Positions 11,290 to 22,435 of a stretch of DNA of 64,000 nt are shown in pieces. Source of the DNA: Ophthalmolycus amberensis (taxonomy: Eukaryota > Chordata > Actinopteri > Perciformes > Zoarcidae). Numbering within the stretch: position 1 is the stretch's first letter; each line of letters starts with the position of its first letter. The stretch lies in assembly GCA_024529925.1 (NCBI GenBank), contig JAFEUB010001522.1:1-64000 (forward strand). Direction: 5' to 3'. Position numbers and translations under genes: made by a program. The notes beneath the pieces are model-generated. The model was not told where the DNA came from and searched no databases. It saw only the letters and a program-made list of their open reading frames with translations.

Positions 11290-11655
11290 TTGAAATGTAA
11301 TGTTCGTCTATTAGTGGTGCTATGTTACGGGTGCTTTGATAGCCCCAAAAAGCCCGGAAATAGACCAATATTTGATCAATAATTTGGATTGCTGTAGTCT
11401 TTGACGACGAGGAAAACGCTAACAGAGACTTCAATACCAGCGGCAAGTTTCGCCGAAGACTCGCCGAGATCAGGCTGTTCTAGGCGGGTAACATGAGCGC
11501 TGAGCCCCCGGTGCTGGGTTACTGCCGGTGTTACGTGCCTACTGGTTTCCCTTCCGTGCGTGTGTTGTGTTCGCTTAAGAGCTGCAGCGGTTTTCTGCCT
11601 CTGTCGCCTGATTCGTTACACATTCACAAACATATTGCTGGAGATCTAAAAGACA
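11290..11655. repeat. Repeat pair shared with unit C, one part inverted
   Basis: The segment at about 11290-11390 (GCGCTTGAAATGTAATG...) matches 27303-27400 in direct orientation. The neighbouring segment at about 11521-11655 matches about 27186-27300 in inverse orientation. The order and orientation differ between the two units, so an inversion or separate insertions happened in this intron. Confidence 0.65.
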
Positions 11656-11885
11656 CATCTCATATCAATTGCACTGCACATGAGTCTGATGCAATTACCA
11701 CTCTCTCTGGCCTGACGTCCTCCACCCACTGTAACGCAATAACTATATGGCCATCATCTCACATGTAAACACAAATAAATAATCACTAAGTCTCTGTATT
11801 TAATTGTGGTAACTGATGTATGACTTGAAGATCTTACAGTTTCCCCCACGTTTGTCTCATCAGTTCAAGGAGGCCAAGATCAATT

Positions 11886-12256
11886 TCAGGCTGTGGCAGT
11901 AACCAAAGAGGAATAGCTAACCACAGCTGGAGAATAACTCCTATAACCTAATTCACTAGCCTTCTTCTTAACAACCCAACCAAAGCTCTTTGTTGGCCTG
12001 TTGTCATGTTCCCAGCATGGCTCAATAGCACTTATTGTTGGATGGTTGTTATGTCCTTGTAAACTGACCCAATATGTCATTATCTGTTTTCTCCTCAATT
12101 CCAACGGCATTTCCCCCATTTCTACCTGCAATGCCGGCACAGATGTTGTTTTAAAGACCCCACTACATATTCTTGACGCTTGTATTACATCCAGTTTTCC
12201 CAAGAACGTTTTAGATGCCGACCTATATGCCACACAGCCATAGTCTAGAACTGATC
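11886..12256 (-). mobile_element. LINE fragment, I-clade-like ORF2 (between RT and RNase H)
   Basis: The minus strand reads VLDYGCVAYRSASKTFLGKLDVIQ at its start and then ALQVEMGEMPLELRRKQ. This is the region after the reverse-transcriptase fingers in non-LTR retrotransposons of the I/Nimb type that also carry RNase H. The plus-strand fragments at 21460 and 31480 contain the matching ALQVEMGDTPLDLRRKQ stretch. It is truncated at both ends, with a short interspersed repeat joined at 12257. Confidence 0.7.
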
Positions 12257-12382
12257 TAGGGCGACTGTGGCTGAGTGGAGTGCAGGTCCTTCAATCAGAG
12301 GAGCGGCGGTTCGATCCCCGGCTCCGCTAGGCGCATGTCGATGTGTCCTTGAGCAAGACACTTAACCCCAAAATTGCTGGTC
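12257..12382 (+). repeat. tRNA-like short interspersed repeat
   Basis: Begins GGGCGACTGTGGCTGAGTGG. It contains an A-box-like TGGCTGAGTGG (12268-12278) and a B-box-like GGTTCGATCCC (12308-12318), the two internal RNA polymerase III promoter boxes, then GTGTCCTTGAGCAAGACACTTAACCCC. A related copy lies at 21975-22208 on the minus strand; a more distant one is at 15255-15401. It is a dispersed repeat rather than a functional tRNA: no acceptor stem pairing was found. Confidence 0.65.
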
Positions 12383-12512
12383 TTTAAGTTTGGATGTCTT
12401 TTTATATATTTAACTATGTTGTTATTATAATTGAGGATATAAGATTGGGCATATTTTAGTTCTTGGATGTCATATTTATTTAAACATTTATATAAATAAA
12501 TTAGGGGTGTAA

Positions 12513-13628
12513 TGCTGCGTTCACACCGGTCGCGTTGATTTTTTGACGCGCTGCAAAATCGCGTCCAACGCACTGCAAAAAAGCGTCCAACGCGCCGCCG
12601 GTCGTGTTCAGACCAAACGCCGCAAAATCTCGTAGCGCCGGAGAGGGGGCGTGGTTTATCGACTGGAAGCCGTTCACCTGGCCGCCATTACTTTCCGCTA
12701 TCAACCGTGAAAGGAATAAGGACAATTGCTGCTTTGTACGTGTTGTGGAAGTCCCTCAAACGTCGGAATGCCAAACGCAGTCATGTCTGGTTCATAATAT
12801 TGTTCAGAGGAGCTCCGTGGATTGTATCGAGCTGTATTCACTGTGTCTAGCAAGCCACCGGTCGCTGTTTACAGCTGTAGGAACACAACATAAACTGATT
12901 TGGCTGTGATTCAACGGAAAATAAACCGACAAAAAGGGACTCCGAAATAACTACATAATGATGCCGATTTGTACTTGTCTTCTCCGACAAAAAGGGACTC
13001 CGAAATAACTACATAATGATGCCGATTTGTACTTGTCTTCTCCGACAAAAAGGGACTCCGAAATAACTACATAATGATGCCGATTTGTAGGCTACTTGTC
13101 TTCTCAATGGAGCTCTGATGGATCGGTGCTAGGCTATGCTAACATCGTAGCAGCTCCACCAGCACTCAATAACGTCACGTAGCCGTAAATACGGCAGCGT
13201 CTATTCATTGTTTGTACCGTATGGTTTACACACACACATGTATACACGTAGTTTGGTCCGGTTTCTATTGATATGAGGTATCGTAGAGCTCGGGGAACCC
13301 ACAAACCGCCACTATTAATTTGTCCTCCATTGTTGTTTGTGATTCAGCACCGGCAGGAGCTACGGCACTGATGACGGGAGCAGCAACTCAACGCTGATAG
13401 GCTATCGCGCCACAGCGTCACGCGATTATTTCGCAGAAGTTGAAAAATTTCAACTTGCGCGTTGGCGATTTTGCGGCGTCCAACGCGTCCACCGCACTGC
13501 AATAACGCGTCCAACGCGCCGCGCCATCGCAAAATCGCGGCGCGCCAGTCTCATCGCGTCTGTGCATAGACTTTGTATGTAATCTCGACGCGCGTCAAAA
13601 AATCAACGCGACCGGTGTGAACGCCCCA
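12513..13628. mobile_element. Harbinger-like element nested in the hAT
   Basis: Long inverted termini: TGCTGCGTTCACACCGGTCG at the left, and at the right the complement of GACCGGTGTGAACGCCCCA. They continue with GCGTTGATTTTTTGACGCGC on both sides. It is flanked by TAA on both sides (12510-12512 and 13629-13631), a 3-bp TWA target as in PIF/Harbinger. At 1116 bp with no transposase frame it is non-autonomous. It has a 58-bp tandem repeat inside and is rich in GCG/CGC near its ends. Confidence 0.88.
12926..13110. repeat. 58-bp tandem repeat, 3 copies
   Basis: Three units start at 12926, 12984 and 13042 with CCGACAAAAAGGGACTCCGA. They are nearly identical, with a few extra bases in the third (GTAGGCTACTTG). 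The array lies in the centre of the Harbinger-like element. Confidence 0.92.
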
Positions 13629-14001
13629 TAACAATACGCATATTCGTATTGAACTGTTCGGTATGAGGCTCACGGTTCGGTACGCATGACGAACCGCACA
13701 ATACGTTTTAATAATACCAGCAGAAGCTTAAATTGTGGGAAATATTATGTTTTCGGTGGAGCCACTGTTCTCAAACTGGCAACCCACATGACGTAACGGA
13801 CAGCGTGCTCTCTGACACGGCCACCACTAAAGAAAAACGTTCTACTCCAGTCGGGCACTTTTGCGCTGTGAGACACGCTACAGTGTAGCGGCTACACGAA
13901 GCTAGCTCGGTGCAATATGGCGAGTAATAGACCATAAATAGAAGATCCTCCAACGGCCTGCAGGTCTGGTGTTTGGAGCCACGTTGGTTTCTTTCTGAAC
14001 T

Positions 14002-14560
14002 ATGAGGGCGATGGCGAGAGAGTGGTGGATAAAAAAACACTGTTGCATTTGCTACACGAGTGTAGGCTACATCAGTGTGAATACCTCAAACATGTTCCCC
14101 CATTTACGCCGACATCACCGCAGTGTGGCAGTGGGTGGAACTAAACGAAAACCTGGAGCAGTACACACGCTTCAAACTCTCCCCGAAGCATTCAAGCAGC
14201 TGTTCACTACCGAGTAGAACAGGGCTAAAGCCATCACCACGGCGATTGGTACATTTATAGCGGCGGACATGAGACCGGACTCTGTAGTGGTAAACGCAGC
14301 TTCATGAACCTGCTGAATGTTATTGAGCCCCGTTACACAATTCCTTCACGAGCCCATTTCAGCCAAACCGTAATTCCCGCTTTGTACAAGAAAACAAAAG
14401 CACGAGTGGAGAATCAAATGTCCGAAGCGCCCGCTGTTGCTCTGACCACGGCTGCCTGAACGTCGAGGGTTACACAAAGCTACCTGACTGTAACACACAT
14501 CACCCGACCACTGAATGGGAGATGAAGAGCCACGTTCACTCAGGTTTAGTTCCATCATTG
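14002..14560 (+). pseudogene. hAT transposase remnant with BED zinc finger
   Basis: The plus frame from 14002 reads a BED-type finger, HCCICYTSVGYISVNTSNM followed by FPHLRRHH (Cys-x2-Cys ... His-x4-5-His). After an in-frame stop at 14215-14217, the frame continues as RAKAITTAIGTFIAADMRPD, typical of the ZBED-like hAT transposase N-terminal region. Later pieces shift frame. The catalytic RNase-H-like domain and dimerisation region are missing, so the element cannot mobilise itself. Confidence 0.8.
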
Positions 14561-14847
14561 TTCATACTAAAATGATGATGGAGAAGATGTAAGCAACAAT
14601 ACCACATAACATTTTTTTAAGGAGCAGGCTTTGTTTTTTATGCTTGTGTTGCTAAGAAGACACCCCAGAAGCTGAGTCACTCAGGTATAGTTCCATCAGT
14701 GTTCAAAGTCAAAGAATAACTTATGTTAGTTGTAATGAGTAAATATATTTTAAAATCAAGTACGTTTCTCTGGCATTTATAGTTTTCTACTGTACTGAAA
14801 CGTACCGAACCGTGAATTTTGTGAACCGTTACACCCCTAAAATAAAT

Positions 14848-15254
14848 ACATGTGAAGATAGCGTCATTTCTAAATCATACAACCGTAAATTTAAGATATT
14901 TAAAAACTGAACCAACTGTCCAAGCATCACAGCTACATAAACAGGCTACACACGGAGGAAAAGCAACGCTGCAAGTTTCCATCAAGTGACAATTGTGCTT
15001 TTCTGATGCTTCACAATCATTAATCGATGGACACATTCCAGTGCTCTGACTGAAAAAATGTTGACATCAAGTAGGATGTAGGCTTTCTCAATAAATATCT
15101 TTATTTACAGATGCTAAATAAATAACCTTATATATTGTTATTGCACAAAATTAGACTAATAGCCAACAATCTAGCGTCAAGTATTACAATTGGACAGAAA
15201 ATTTGGATGAAAACTTTTTTATACTATATTCATCCTGTTAATTCAGGATAAATT
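14848..15254. other. AT-rich intronic stretch, nothing recognised
   Basis: Between the hAT element and the next dispersed repeat I see no domain, RNA or repeat structure. Confidence 0.5.
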
Positions 15255-15401
15255 TGTCTCTGCATTTGACCCATCCCTATATATGGGGAGCAGTGGGCTG
15301 TCTTCGACAGGCGACGCATGACACGTCAAAGGCCAAGGCTTTAACAGCCGACCTTGTGGTCACCAGACAACCCTCTTAACCCAGTGAGCCACGGTCGCCC
15401 A
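15255..15401 (-). repeat. Dispersed repeat related to the tRNA-like family
   Basis: On the minus strand it begins GGGCGACCGTGGCTCACTGG, matching the head of the repeat at 12257. It diverges after about 40 bp and has no clear B box. Confidence 0.55.
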
Positions 15402-15640
15402 CCTTTTCCACGAAAGAAAATCTAAGAGCGAATCAGCTCTTTGATCCGAAGACAGCAAGAAGTTTCCCATCATGCCCTGCGGTCACGCAGTCAGTGGAGA
15501 GCAACTGCAGCGCCTGGCTCTAAAATCTGCGGCCACCCCGCTCTCGTGAGGTTATCGTTGCCCACGTTTTCATGACGTCAGAGCAAGTCGGACGCAAATC
15601 TACCCAGCATGCATTGTGCGCCGATCGCCGGTGATCGATT

Positions 15641-17235
15641 CTGCCAAACGCGGTAATGTGATTTTTATGTTTGTGGTGTTAAAAATGTGAGCTCAAGCGC
15701 AATATACAAAACTGGTACCGTCTGCTTTCTTTGAGAAATGAGTGGTGAGATTTAACATGGGGTCTAATGGAACAGTTGGTTGGAGTTCATGTCGCTCTGC
15801 GGCTCTTTCAGCCAAATGTGTAAGTCCGTTGGATTCCATAGACACTTGACTGCGACCAGCACAACATTTCCAAGCTTTTGTGCCAAAAATGGTGTATAAA
15901 GAGTAAAAATTGTGGGAGCTGGAGCAATTTGTTTGGAAGAATCACAGAATATTTTTCTGCTCTGCTCTGACAGTTATGCCCTCACTCTAGCGCTTAACGA
16001 GCTGCGCAATACACACCCATTATAAAATCTGAAACAGACCCAAAATTTTCCTGAAACTTAATCTGCGACTTCATGAAAACTGTGCTAGCTATCAAAATGT
16101 CCCTTTGGCTCAATTAAGTGCAGCGTTTTGTCTACCTTTCAAACTTTGAATCATGTTTCTACTTTAAAGTATGGCTAGTCAATATGGGCCCAAAGTTAAG
16201 TGTTTTTTTTTTTTTTGCTCTCTTCACGCCGAAACCCCATTCAAGTGAAATGGGAAATTTTGCTCAGATTTTTTGGGATTTTCGGGAAAACCGTTGGGCA
16301 AATCTCTCTAAAAAATAGATAGTACACTATTCCCGATCAGGCCGCACGTTTGATGTATTGCCGCTTTTGGCAACACTGTGAGGAGAAGCGCGCCAAACTT
16401 TTGGATAAAGATTATTATAATTATTATTATTATTATTAGTATGATTAAGCCCGATGGATTATATACAGTGTGCTTTGGCACAGGCAGTTTTACTGCCTTT
16501 GTGCTACAAACCGACACTGAATTAAACAATCATACAACATAGATAGACCTTGTTATCATGACACATACAGATCTGGTTACTTGCAAGTATGAAAATTTAA
16601 TTATTGATAATCATACAAATATTAACATCGATAGGATTATTTAAAATATATCAATAATAACAGGGACCACCCTGGGACCAGGAGGGTGGGGAGGTTCAAC
16701 CTTGACCTCTAGGTTCCTGAGAGCAGTCTCTAGACAAAGTTTATTAGTTGAGATTGTGTTGTTATTGTCACATTTCAATTTCATCATCTTTACGTGGATG
16801 TTCTCTACGGCTGACTACCAAGGTGGATTGCTATTGGTTCAGAAACGGAGCGCACCGATGATGCACGTCCACGGTTACGTTGTGGCTGCTTCTGAAGGTT
16901 CTATCCACTGTTTCTACGATGGCAGGTTTACGTACATTAGTCAACTATAACTGCCCACATGATCACATCTCAGCCGCACTTTATGGAGGATGCAGGTTCA
17001 TTGAATACTTCTTAACAATGTTGATAGTGCCACACTTTTTTACCATGTAAACTATTGATGACCTCATCGCTGCTGGTGCGTTGTGTCTTTACAGTTTGTG
17101 TCGGCATGTCTGGTAACTGTGTACAGGGAGTGTAAGAGGGAATGATGGCAGGAAATAAAAGTATCTACAGGAGACTATTTGCTCAATACTAATATTTCTT
17201 TGTAACGTCTCTGTGTGTTTACTGTTTTCCTGCAG
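15641..17235 (+). repeat. 5' block of znf unit B, duplicate of unit A
   Basis: Direct copy of 180-1846. The shared stretches include the (ATT)n tract (here about 16410-16437), the CAGGGACC...GGAGGGTGGGGAGGTTCAACC segment and the TTTTCCTGCAG acceptor. It is the 3' part of the unit B intron. Confidence 0.85.
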
Positions 17236-18662
17236 ATGTCCAGCAGCTGTTGGTGGTTAGAGAAGAGGTTCCCCCTGAACAGCAGGAGTGGAGCTCCAGT
17301 CTGGACCAGGAGGACCCAGAGCTCACACACATTAAAGAGGAACAGGAGGAACCAGAGCCCCCACACATTAAAGAGGAACAGGAGGACCCAGGGCCCCCAC
17401 ACATTAAAGAGGAACAGGAGGACCTAGAGCCCCCACACATGAAAGAGGATCAGGAGGACCCAGAGCCCCCACACATTAAAGAAGAACAGGAGGACTCAGA
17501 TCCTCCACACATGAAAGAGGAACAGGAGGACCCAGAGCCCCCACACTTTAAAGAGGAACAGGAGGATCCAGAGCCCCCACACATTAAAGAAGAACAGGAG
17601 GACCCAGAACCTCCACACATGAAAGAGGAACAGGAGGACCCAGAGCCCCCACACATTAAAGAGGAACAGGAGGACCCAGAGCCCCCACACATTAAAGAGG
17701 AACACTGGACCAGTCAGGAGGGAGAGCAGCTTCAAGGTCTTGAGGAAGCTGATGTCAAGTTCTCATTCACTCCTGTGAAGAGTGAAGATGATGAAGAGGA
17801 AGCCGAGTCCTCACAGCTTCATCAAAGACAAACTGAACAGATGGAAACAGATGCTGATGGAGAGGACTGTGGAGGACCAGAACCAGACAGGAACTCAGAT
17901 CCAGATAGACATCCAGAACCAGATACGGTTGAGAAGACTGGAGACTCTTCTGACACTGATGACAGTGGTGATTGGAAGGAGACCAGAGAACCTCAGTCAG
18001 GTTTAAACTCTTTGAAACCTGATGAAGTCCATGTCAGTGATTCAAGATGTAGTGCTGGTGAGAAACTGTTTACATGCTCTGAGTGTGGGAAAACAACTGG
18101 CATGAGTAGACATCTGAAGAGACATATGAGAACCCACACAGGAGAGAAACCTTTCAGCTGCTCAGTTTGTAAGAAATCTTTTAACGATTATTCAAATTTA
18201 AAGAGACACATGATAATCCACACAGGAGAGAAACCTTTCACCTGCTCTGTTTGCAGGAAATCGTTTAACACCTGTTCAAATTTAAAGAGACACATGAGAA
18301 ACCACACAGGAGAGAAACCTTTCAGCTGCTCAGTTTGTAAGAAATCTTTTAACGATTGTTCAACTTTAAAGAGACACATGAGAATCCACACAGGAGAGAA
18401 TCCTTCCAGCTGCTCAGTTTGTAAGAAATCTTTTAACCAGCGTTCACATTTACAGGACCACATGAGAATCCACACAGGAGAGAAACCTTTCAGCTGCAAA
18501 GTTTGTAAGAAATCTTTTAACCAGCGTTCACATTTACAGGACCACATGAGAATCCACACAGGAGAGAAACCTTTCAGCTGCTCAGTGTGTGATGAAAGAT
18601 TTCGGCACAAGTACGCTCTGAAGTCACACATAATTACTCATACAAGAGACAACCTGCTTTAG
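17236..18662 (+). CDS. C2H2 zinc-finger protein, copy B, last exon
   Basis: One uninterrupted frame of 474 residues follows the acceptor TTTTCCTGCAG (ends 17235), entering in phase 1 (x-AT GTC CAG gives DVQQLLVV). In order: the leader DVQQLLVVREEVPPEQQEW; 11 acidic 12-residue repeats; QEGEQLQGLEEADVKFSFTP with VKSEDDEEE; an acidic linker; then seven C2H2 fingers joined by TGEKP linkers, ending RHKYALKSHIITHTRDNLL. Expected to be a nuclear DNA-binding protein, target unknown. Zinc ligands of all seven fingers look present (CSECGK to CSVCDE). Its normal first exon is reduced to 50 bp at 11013, so the full protein may not be made unless another promoter or the internal ATG at 17250 is used. The pogo-like element begins 5 bp after the stop, so the 3' UTR is altered. 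Copy C is the closest relative in the window. Confidence 0.8.
17310..17705 (+). repeat. 36-bp coding minisatellite, 11 copies (znf B)
   Basis: Eleven 36-bp units code for variants of EDPEPPHIKEEQ. They are more diverged than in A or C: EDPELTHIKEEQ, EDLEPPHMKEDQ, EDSDPPHMKEEQ. The last unit ends KEEH. Every unit keeps a hydrophobic residue before K and an acidic residue two places after it. Confidence 0.95.
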
Positions 18663-18667
18663 TGGTT

Positions 18668-19859
18668 ACCGTACTTTTCGGGCTATAAGCCGCTACTTTT
18701 TACCCCACGCTTTGAGGCGTCGTCTTATAGTCCGGTGCGATTTATATACGGATTTTTCCGTAGCTTTTCTCCGCCACAACAACAACCGCAACTTCCGGTT
18801 CCGGTCTAACACAACATTTACTAGCTCCCGACACAGAACAGTTGCTACCAGCAACCCCTCTGCTACTGACAGGGTCGCTACAATATGGATGAAGTACCTT
18901 TGACCTACCTCTCACTAGGACTGTTCACAAAAAAGGTTGAACGGCAAGATGCTTTTAACAGTACATGTCCGACTCGCTAGCTTCTAAGCTAATTTTAACA
19001 TTACCGCCAATGGGGAAATGCTAACCTGCGATTAGCATTAGCGAATATATAATATATCTTCGTACATCTTTTCATACAGACATACTTGCATTACAGACTA
19101 AGGTCTCTCAAGGCTACCAAACGAAAAGCAATGAGGCAATAACTGTTGTTGCTCATAGCTCTGAATAGCTGTTGTGCTAGCAGCAACTGGCCAAGCCAGT
19201 TAGCCGTAAATGCTATTCAGAGCTACGAGCTACGTAGACACGCATGAGAAGAGCAACTTTTTCTCAAGTCTGCCAGTGGATCCTAACAGCGCGGAGCAGT
19301 GTGACAGAATCCACCATCACCAACGGGTTCCGAAAGGCTGGACTACTGCGAGATAAGGAGGACAGCGCAAGCTCAGGGGCGGATTTGCCTCGGGAGCAAA
19401 GTGACACTGAGGGTGCAGACGAAAGACTTTGCTTGGACCTGTGCTGAGCGCATGGAGACGCCTCCTAGTTGACTTATTACCGTTTTTTACAGTTTTTTAC
19501 AGTTTTTTACAGTTCTACAAAACTTGTTCAAGAGTTTTTTTGTGTGCGTGTTTTTGAGTGAGAGAAATAAATCATCTTGGTTTGCAATATAACTCTGCTG
19601 TCCTGAGTCTGCATTTGGGTCCTTGAACACACCACATCATGAACCGGTAGGTATGTGTATGAAGCATGAAAAGATATACGGTACAAAGGTGGATACAAAG
19701 ATATATTATATTCTCTAATGCTAATCGCTAATGCTAATCGCGGGTAGCATTTGGGCTTATAGTCCGATGTGGCTTATATAAGTAAATATTCAGTTTTCTT
19801 CTCAAAATTAGAGGGTGGGGCCTATATACCGGTGCGACTTATAGTCCGGAAAGTACGGT
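18668..19859 (+). mobile_element. pogo/Tigger-like DNA transposon remnant
   Basis: Inverted termini: ACCGTACTTTTCGGGCTATA at the left, and at the right the complement of CTTATAGTCCGGAAAGTACG plus GT. Near both ends the TTATAGTCCGGTGCG-type motif repeats. Two transposase scraps are readable. YNMDEVPLT at 18879-18905 is the first catalytic Asp region of pogo/CENP-B-like DDE transposases. A C-terminal frame is at 19244-19447 (FSQVCQWI, then ITNGFRKAGL). The middle is deleted. The left boundary is 5 bp after the stop codon of znf B; copies A and C lack it. Confidence 0.8.
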
Positions 19860-21415
19860 GTGTTTGTATACAAAAGGTAAATCTGACACACCACATGGCA
19901 CATAACGCAGGGGAAGAAATATGGTGCTTTTTCGCCTATCTTTATTCAAAAGCATGTTATATTTGAGAGCATTGCTTATTGATTCCACGTTCAGATTTTG
20001 AATTGTTTCCCTCAAAACCTTGTCCTTGCACACAATTAGCCCCCGCTTACGATTAGTGACACAATAAACCTTGATTGCGCTGAGAGATCCATGCTTTGTT
20101 TAAGGTGACGCCTACTCACGTTGGCAGGGAGCTTAGTACTGTCTTTAGTTTGATCCAGTAGACTAATTGAGTTTTTATTTTCTAGTTAGTGTTGGTTTTC
20201 TAGAGGGGTCCGGGGCACGCTCACCTGGAAGAAAATGTTGTGAACTGTTGCACCCTTTGTTGCCATATTGAGAGCCGTGCAGAGGCAATCCTTCAATCAT
20301 AAATTTGTTCTGAGTTTGTAATTCAGCACAAAACAAAGGGTTTGGGAAACGCATGAGAATCCACACAGGAGAGAAACCGTTCAGCTGCTCAGTTTGTGAT
20401 AAAAGATTTATGATTAACGCAGATCTAAAGGTAGACATGAAAACTCACACAGGAAAGAATCCCCTTTTGCTCTTCTACCCAATCACCCCTCTGCATATCC
20501 CTTCGAGCGGTTCTCAGTGGCCAATAGGGCGGCGGCTCAATGTAGATTTTTCGGGTTGTTCCTGGTCGAACCATAAGTCTCATGTCCCTTTAACCAGACC
20601 TTCACCAGCAAGCTCCACTCCCAGGTCTGGCTCCAGAAAGGAGCCCCGGTTTCTCTTTTTTCGGCCCAGCTGCCACAACTCTCTTCAGATGTTGAGTGAA
20701 TTCTTGGTCTGAGAACACAGGTCACAGGTCACACACACGGCCCTAAACCACGTTAAGGTGATTTATTGGAAGGGTGTAACATTTAAGACACGTTGCTTTC
20801 TGTTAATATTGTAACATTACCCAGCTAGTGTTGTTTTTACCGTTACATTTTTGCTGATTTGCTGATGTAAATATCTTCTTGTGTAAAGTTATTTAGCATG
20901 TTTAAATCCAGAATTGCAGAAAAATACCAGAAGGCAATTAATGTGTTGATGCATTGACTTCTGCATATATGCGTTTTCCTTTATGTAATGTTATAGTTTC
21001 TGTTGTCTCTGTTTAGTCACCCAGTCCTACGCACCTTTTCACTTTACCCACCAGGTGTCCCTGTTTCTCCTCTTGTATATATTGTTTTGAATGGTTTTGA
21101 GGAAATGTGTTGTTATGATTTAGGTTCGATGTTTTCCCGGTAATATAATATCTCTTTTCTAGTAATGTGCATCCTGAGCTTAGTACATACTGTAATATCA
21201 AAATAATGTATCTAAATGTAAAAAACAAGCATGAAATCACACATTATCATTTTACTTATTGCTGAGGGAGCAGAGGAGCAGAAAAAGATCAGAAGGCAGG
21301 TAATGGGTTGAATTCTTCTGCAGAAGTAAATAAATGTTGGAAAACAATCCATTGAGTTTTCTTCTTTCCATGTCCAACCCACACCCATTACATATGGAAA
21401 AGATGGAAGGTAACC
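19860..21415 (+). other. 3' block of znf unit B with orphan finger
   Basis: Continues the sequence interrupted by the pogo-like element (GTTTGTATACAAAAGGTAAATCTGACACACC, compare 3541 and 29939). The orphan finger fragment lies at about 20345-20465 (HTGEKPFSCSVCDKRFMINADLK). The rest is shared with A and C and non-coding. Confidence 0.8.
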
Positions 21416-21459
21416 AAAGATGGGAATAATTTATAGAGGCTTTTATTTTGTAGGTTACC

Positions 21460-22435
21460 CACCAAGTTGCAGCAGAACCTGCCCTGCAGGTAGAAATGGG
21501 AGACACACCACTGGATTTAAGGAGAAAGCAACTGATGGTAAATTACGGATAAGCCCCTCAGTCGTTTACCCGGTGGTGGCTTCATGGACGCTTGTGTGGC
21601 CTGACATAGACTGGTATTTGTTAGAGGTTGAAAAGGAAAGAAAAAGATGAAGTTGATTTGGTAAGTGCATTTGAATATTATGTAATGAAAGAGTGTCGTG
21701 ATTTTACACAGATTTACACAGATGGTCCTAAGAAACCTGAGACAGGATATGGGGCGGCAACACCAGCTCAAGGAAGAGGAATCGACAGAAGAACATCCAA
21801 TCATTTTGGGGTTTACACAGTGGAGATAATGTCGGTCCTGGTTTTACTATGATGGGGGGAAATAACTAGACAGGAAAAGGTGTTGATTTGCTCCGACTCA
21901 TATTCAGCCCTATAGCAAGTTTAAGGTCTTTTCATTCAAACAGACTCAAGATAAATGGTGAATGGACTGTACTTGTGTCGCGCTTTTCTAGTCTTCCGAC
22001 CACTCAAAGCACTTTAACACTACACGTCATCATTCACACACTGATAGCAGGGGCTACCATGCAAGGTGCCACCTGCCCATCAGGACTAACTAACATTCAC
22101 ACAACATTCAGACACTGTAGGCATCGAGGACACATCGACACTGGACGAGCGGAGCCGGGGACCGAACCGCCGATCCTCTGATTGGACCATGCTCTGCCAC
22201 AGTCGCCCCATATACTGCATGAAGTCCTCCAGTCAACCAGAAGAATAACTAATCAGGGAGGTCAGCTTACATTCCTGTGGGTTCCAGCGCATGTAGGGGT
22301 GAGTGGGAATGAGAGGGCGGATGAGTTGGCAAAGAGGGCTTTAAAGACAGGAAACACTGATCTGCACATTAGTGTCAGTAAAGCAGACGTCAAGTGTATT
22401 ATTTGGGGAAAATAATCAACCGAATGTGGCAAAAA
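21460..22435 (+). mobile_element. I-clade-like LINE fragment with RNase H, unit B
   Basis: Plus-strand pieces read PALQVEMGDTPLDLRRKQ, then an RNase H start (DFTQIYTDGPKKPETGYGAA, then RRTSNHFGVYTVE). After a nested short repeat it reads the RNase H C-terminal part (QLTFLWVPAHVGVSGNERAD, then ELAKRAL). RNase H downstream of RT marks the I/Nimb-type LINEs. It is 5'-truncated, with stops, and not functional. The homologous fragment in unit C is at 31480-32230. Confidence 0.75.
21975..22208 (-). repeat. tRNA-like short interspersed repeat nested in the LINE
   Basis: On the minus strand it starts GGGCGACTGTGGCAGAGCATGG, has GGTTCGGTCCCCGGCTCCGC and TCGATGTGTCC, and ends near CTTTGAGTGGTCGGAAGACT. 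It splits the RNase H reading of the LINE, so it inserted into it. In unit C the equivalent insertion is largely deleted (junction near 32079). Confidence 0.65.

Larger units (their letters stand above)
12502..14839 (+). mobile_element. hAT-type DNA transposon with 8-bp target duplication
   Basis: The element starts TAGGGGTGTAA and ends with the complement TTACACCCCTA. It is flanked on both sides by the identical 8-mer AAATAAAT (12494-12501 and 14840-14847), the target duplication size of hAT elements. Next to the 3' terminus is ACCGAACCGTGAATTTTGTG, and the 5' inner sequence carries the related GTTCGGTACGCATGACGAACCG. A second transposon (12513-13628) sits 11 bp inside its left terminus. The remains of a BED-finger transposase are readable from 14002. 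Confidence 0.92.

Noticed and set aside
12258..12330. Possible tRNA gene with A and B boxes
   Set aside because: No acceptor stem or clear anticodon arm could be paired, and a related copy sits inside a LINE. It is a dispersed repeat.
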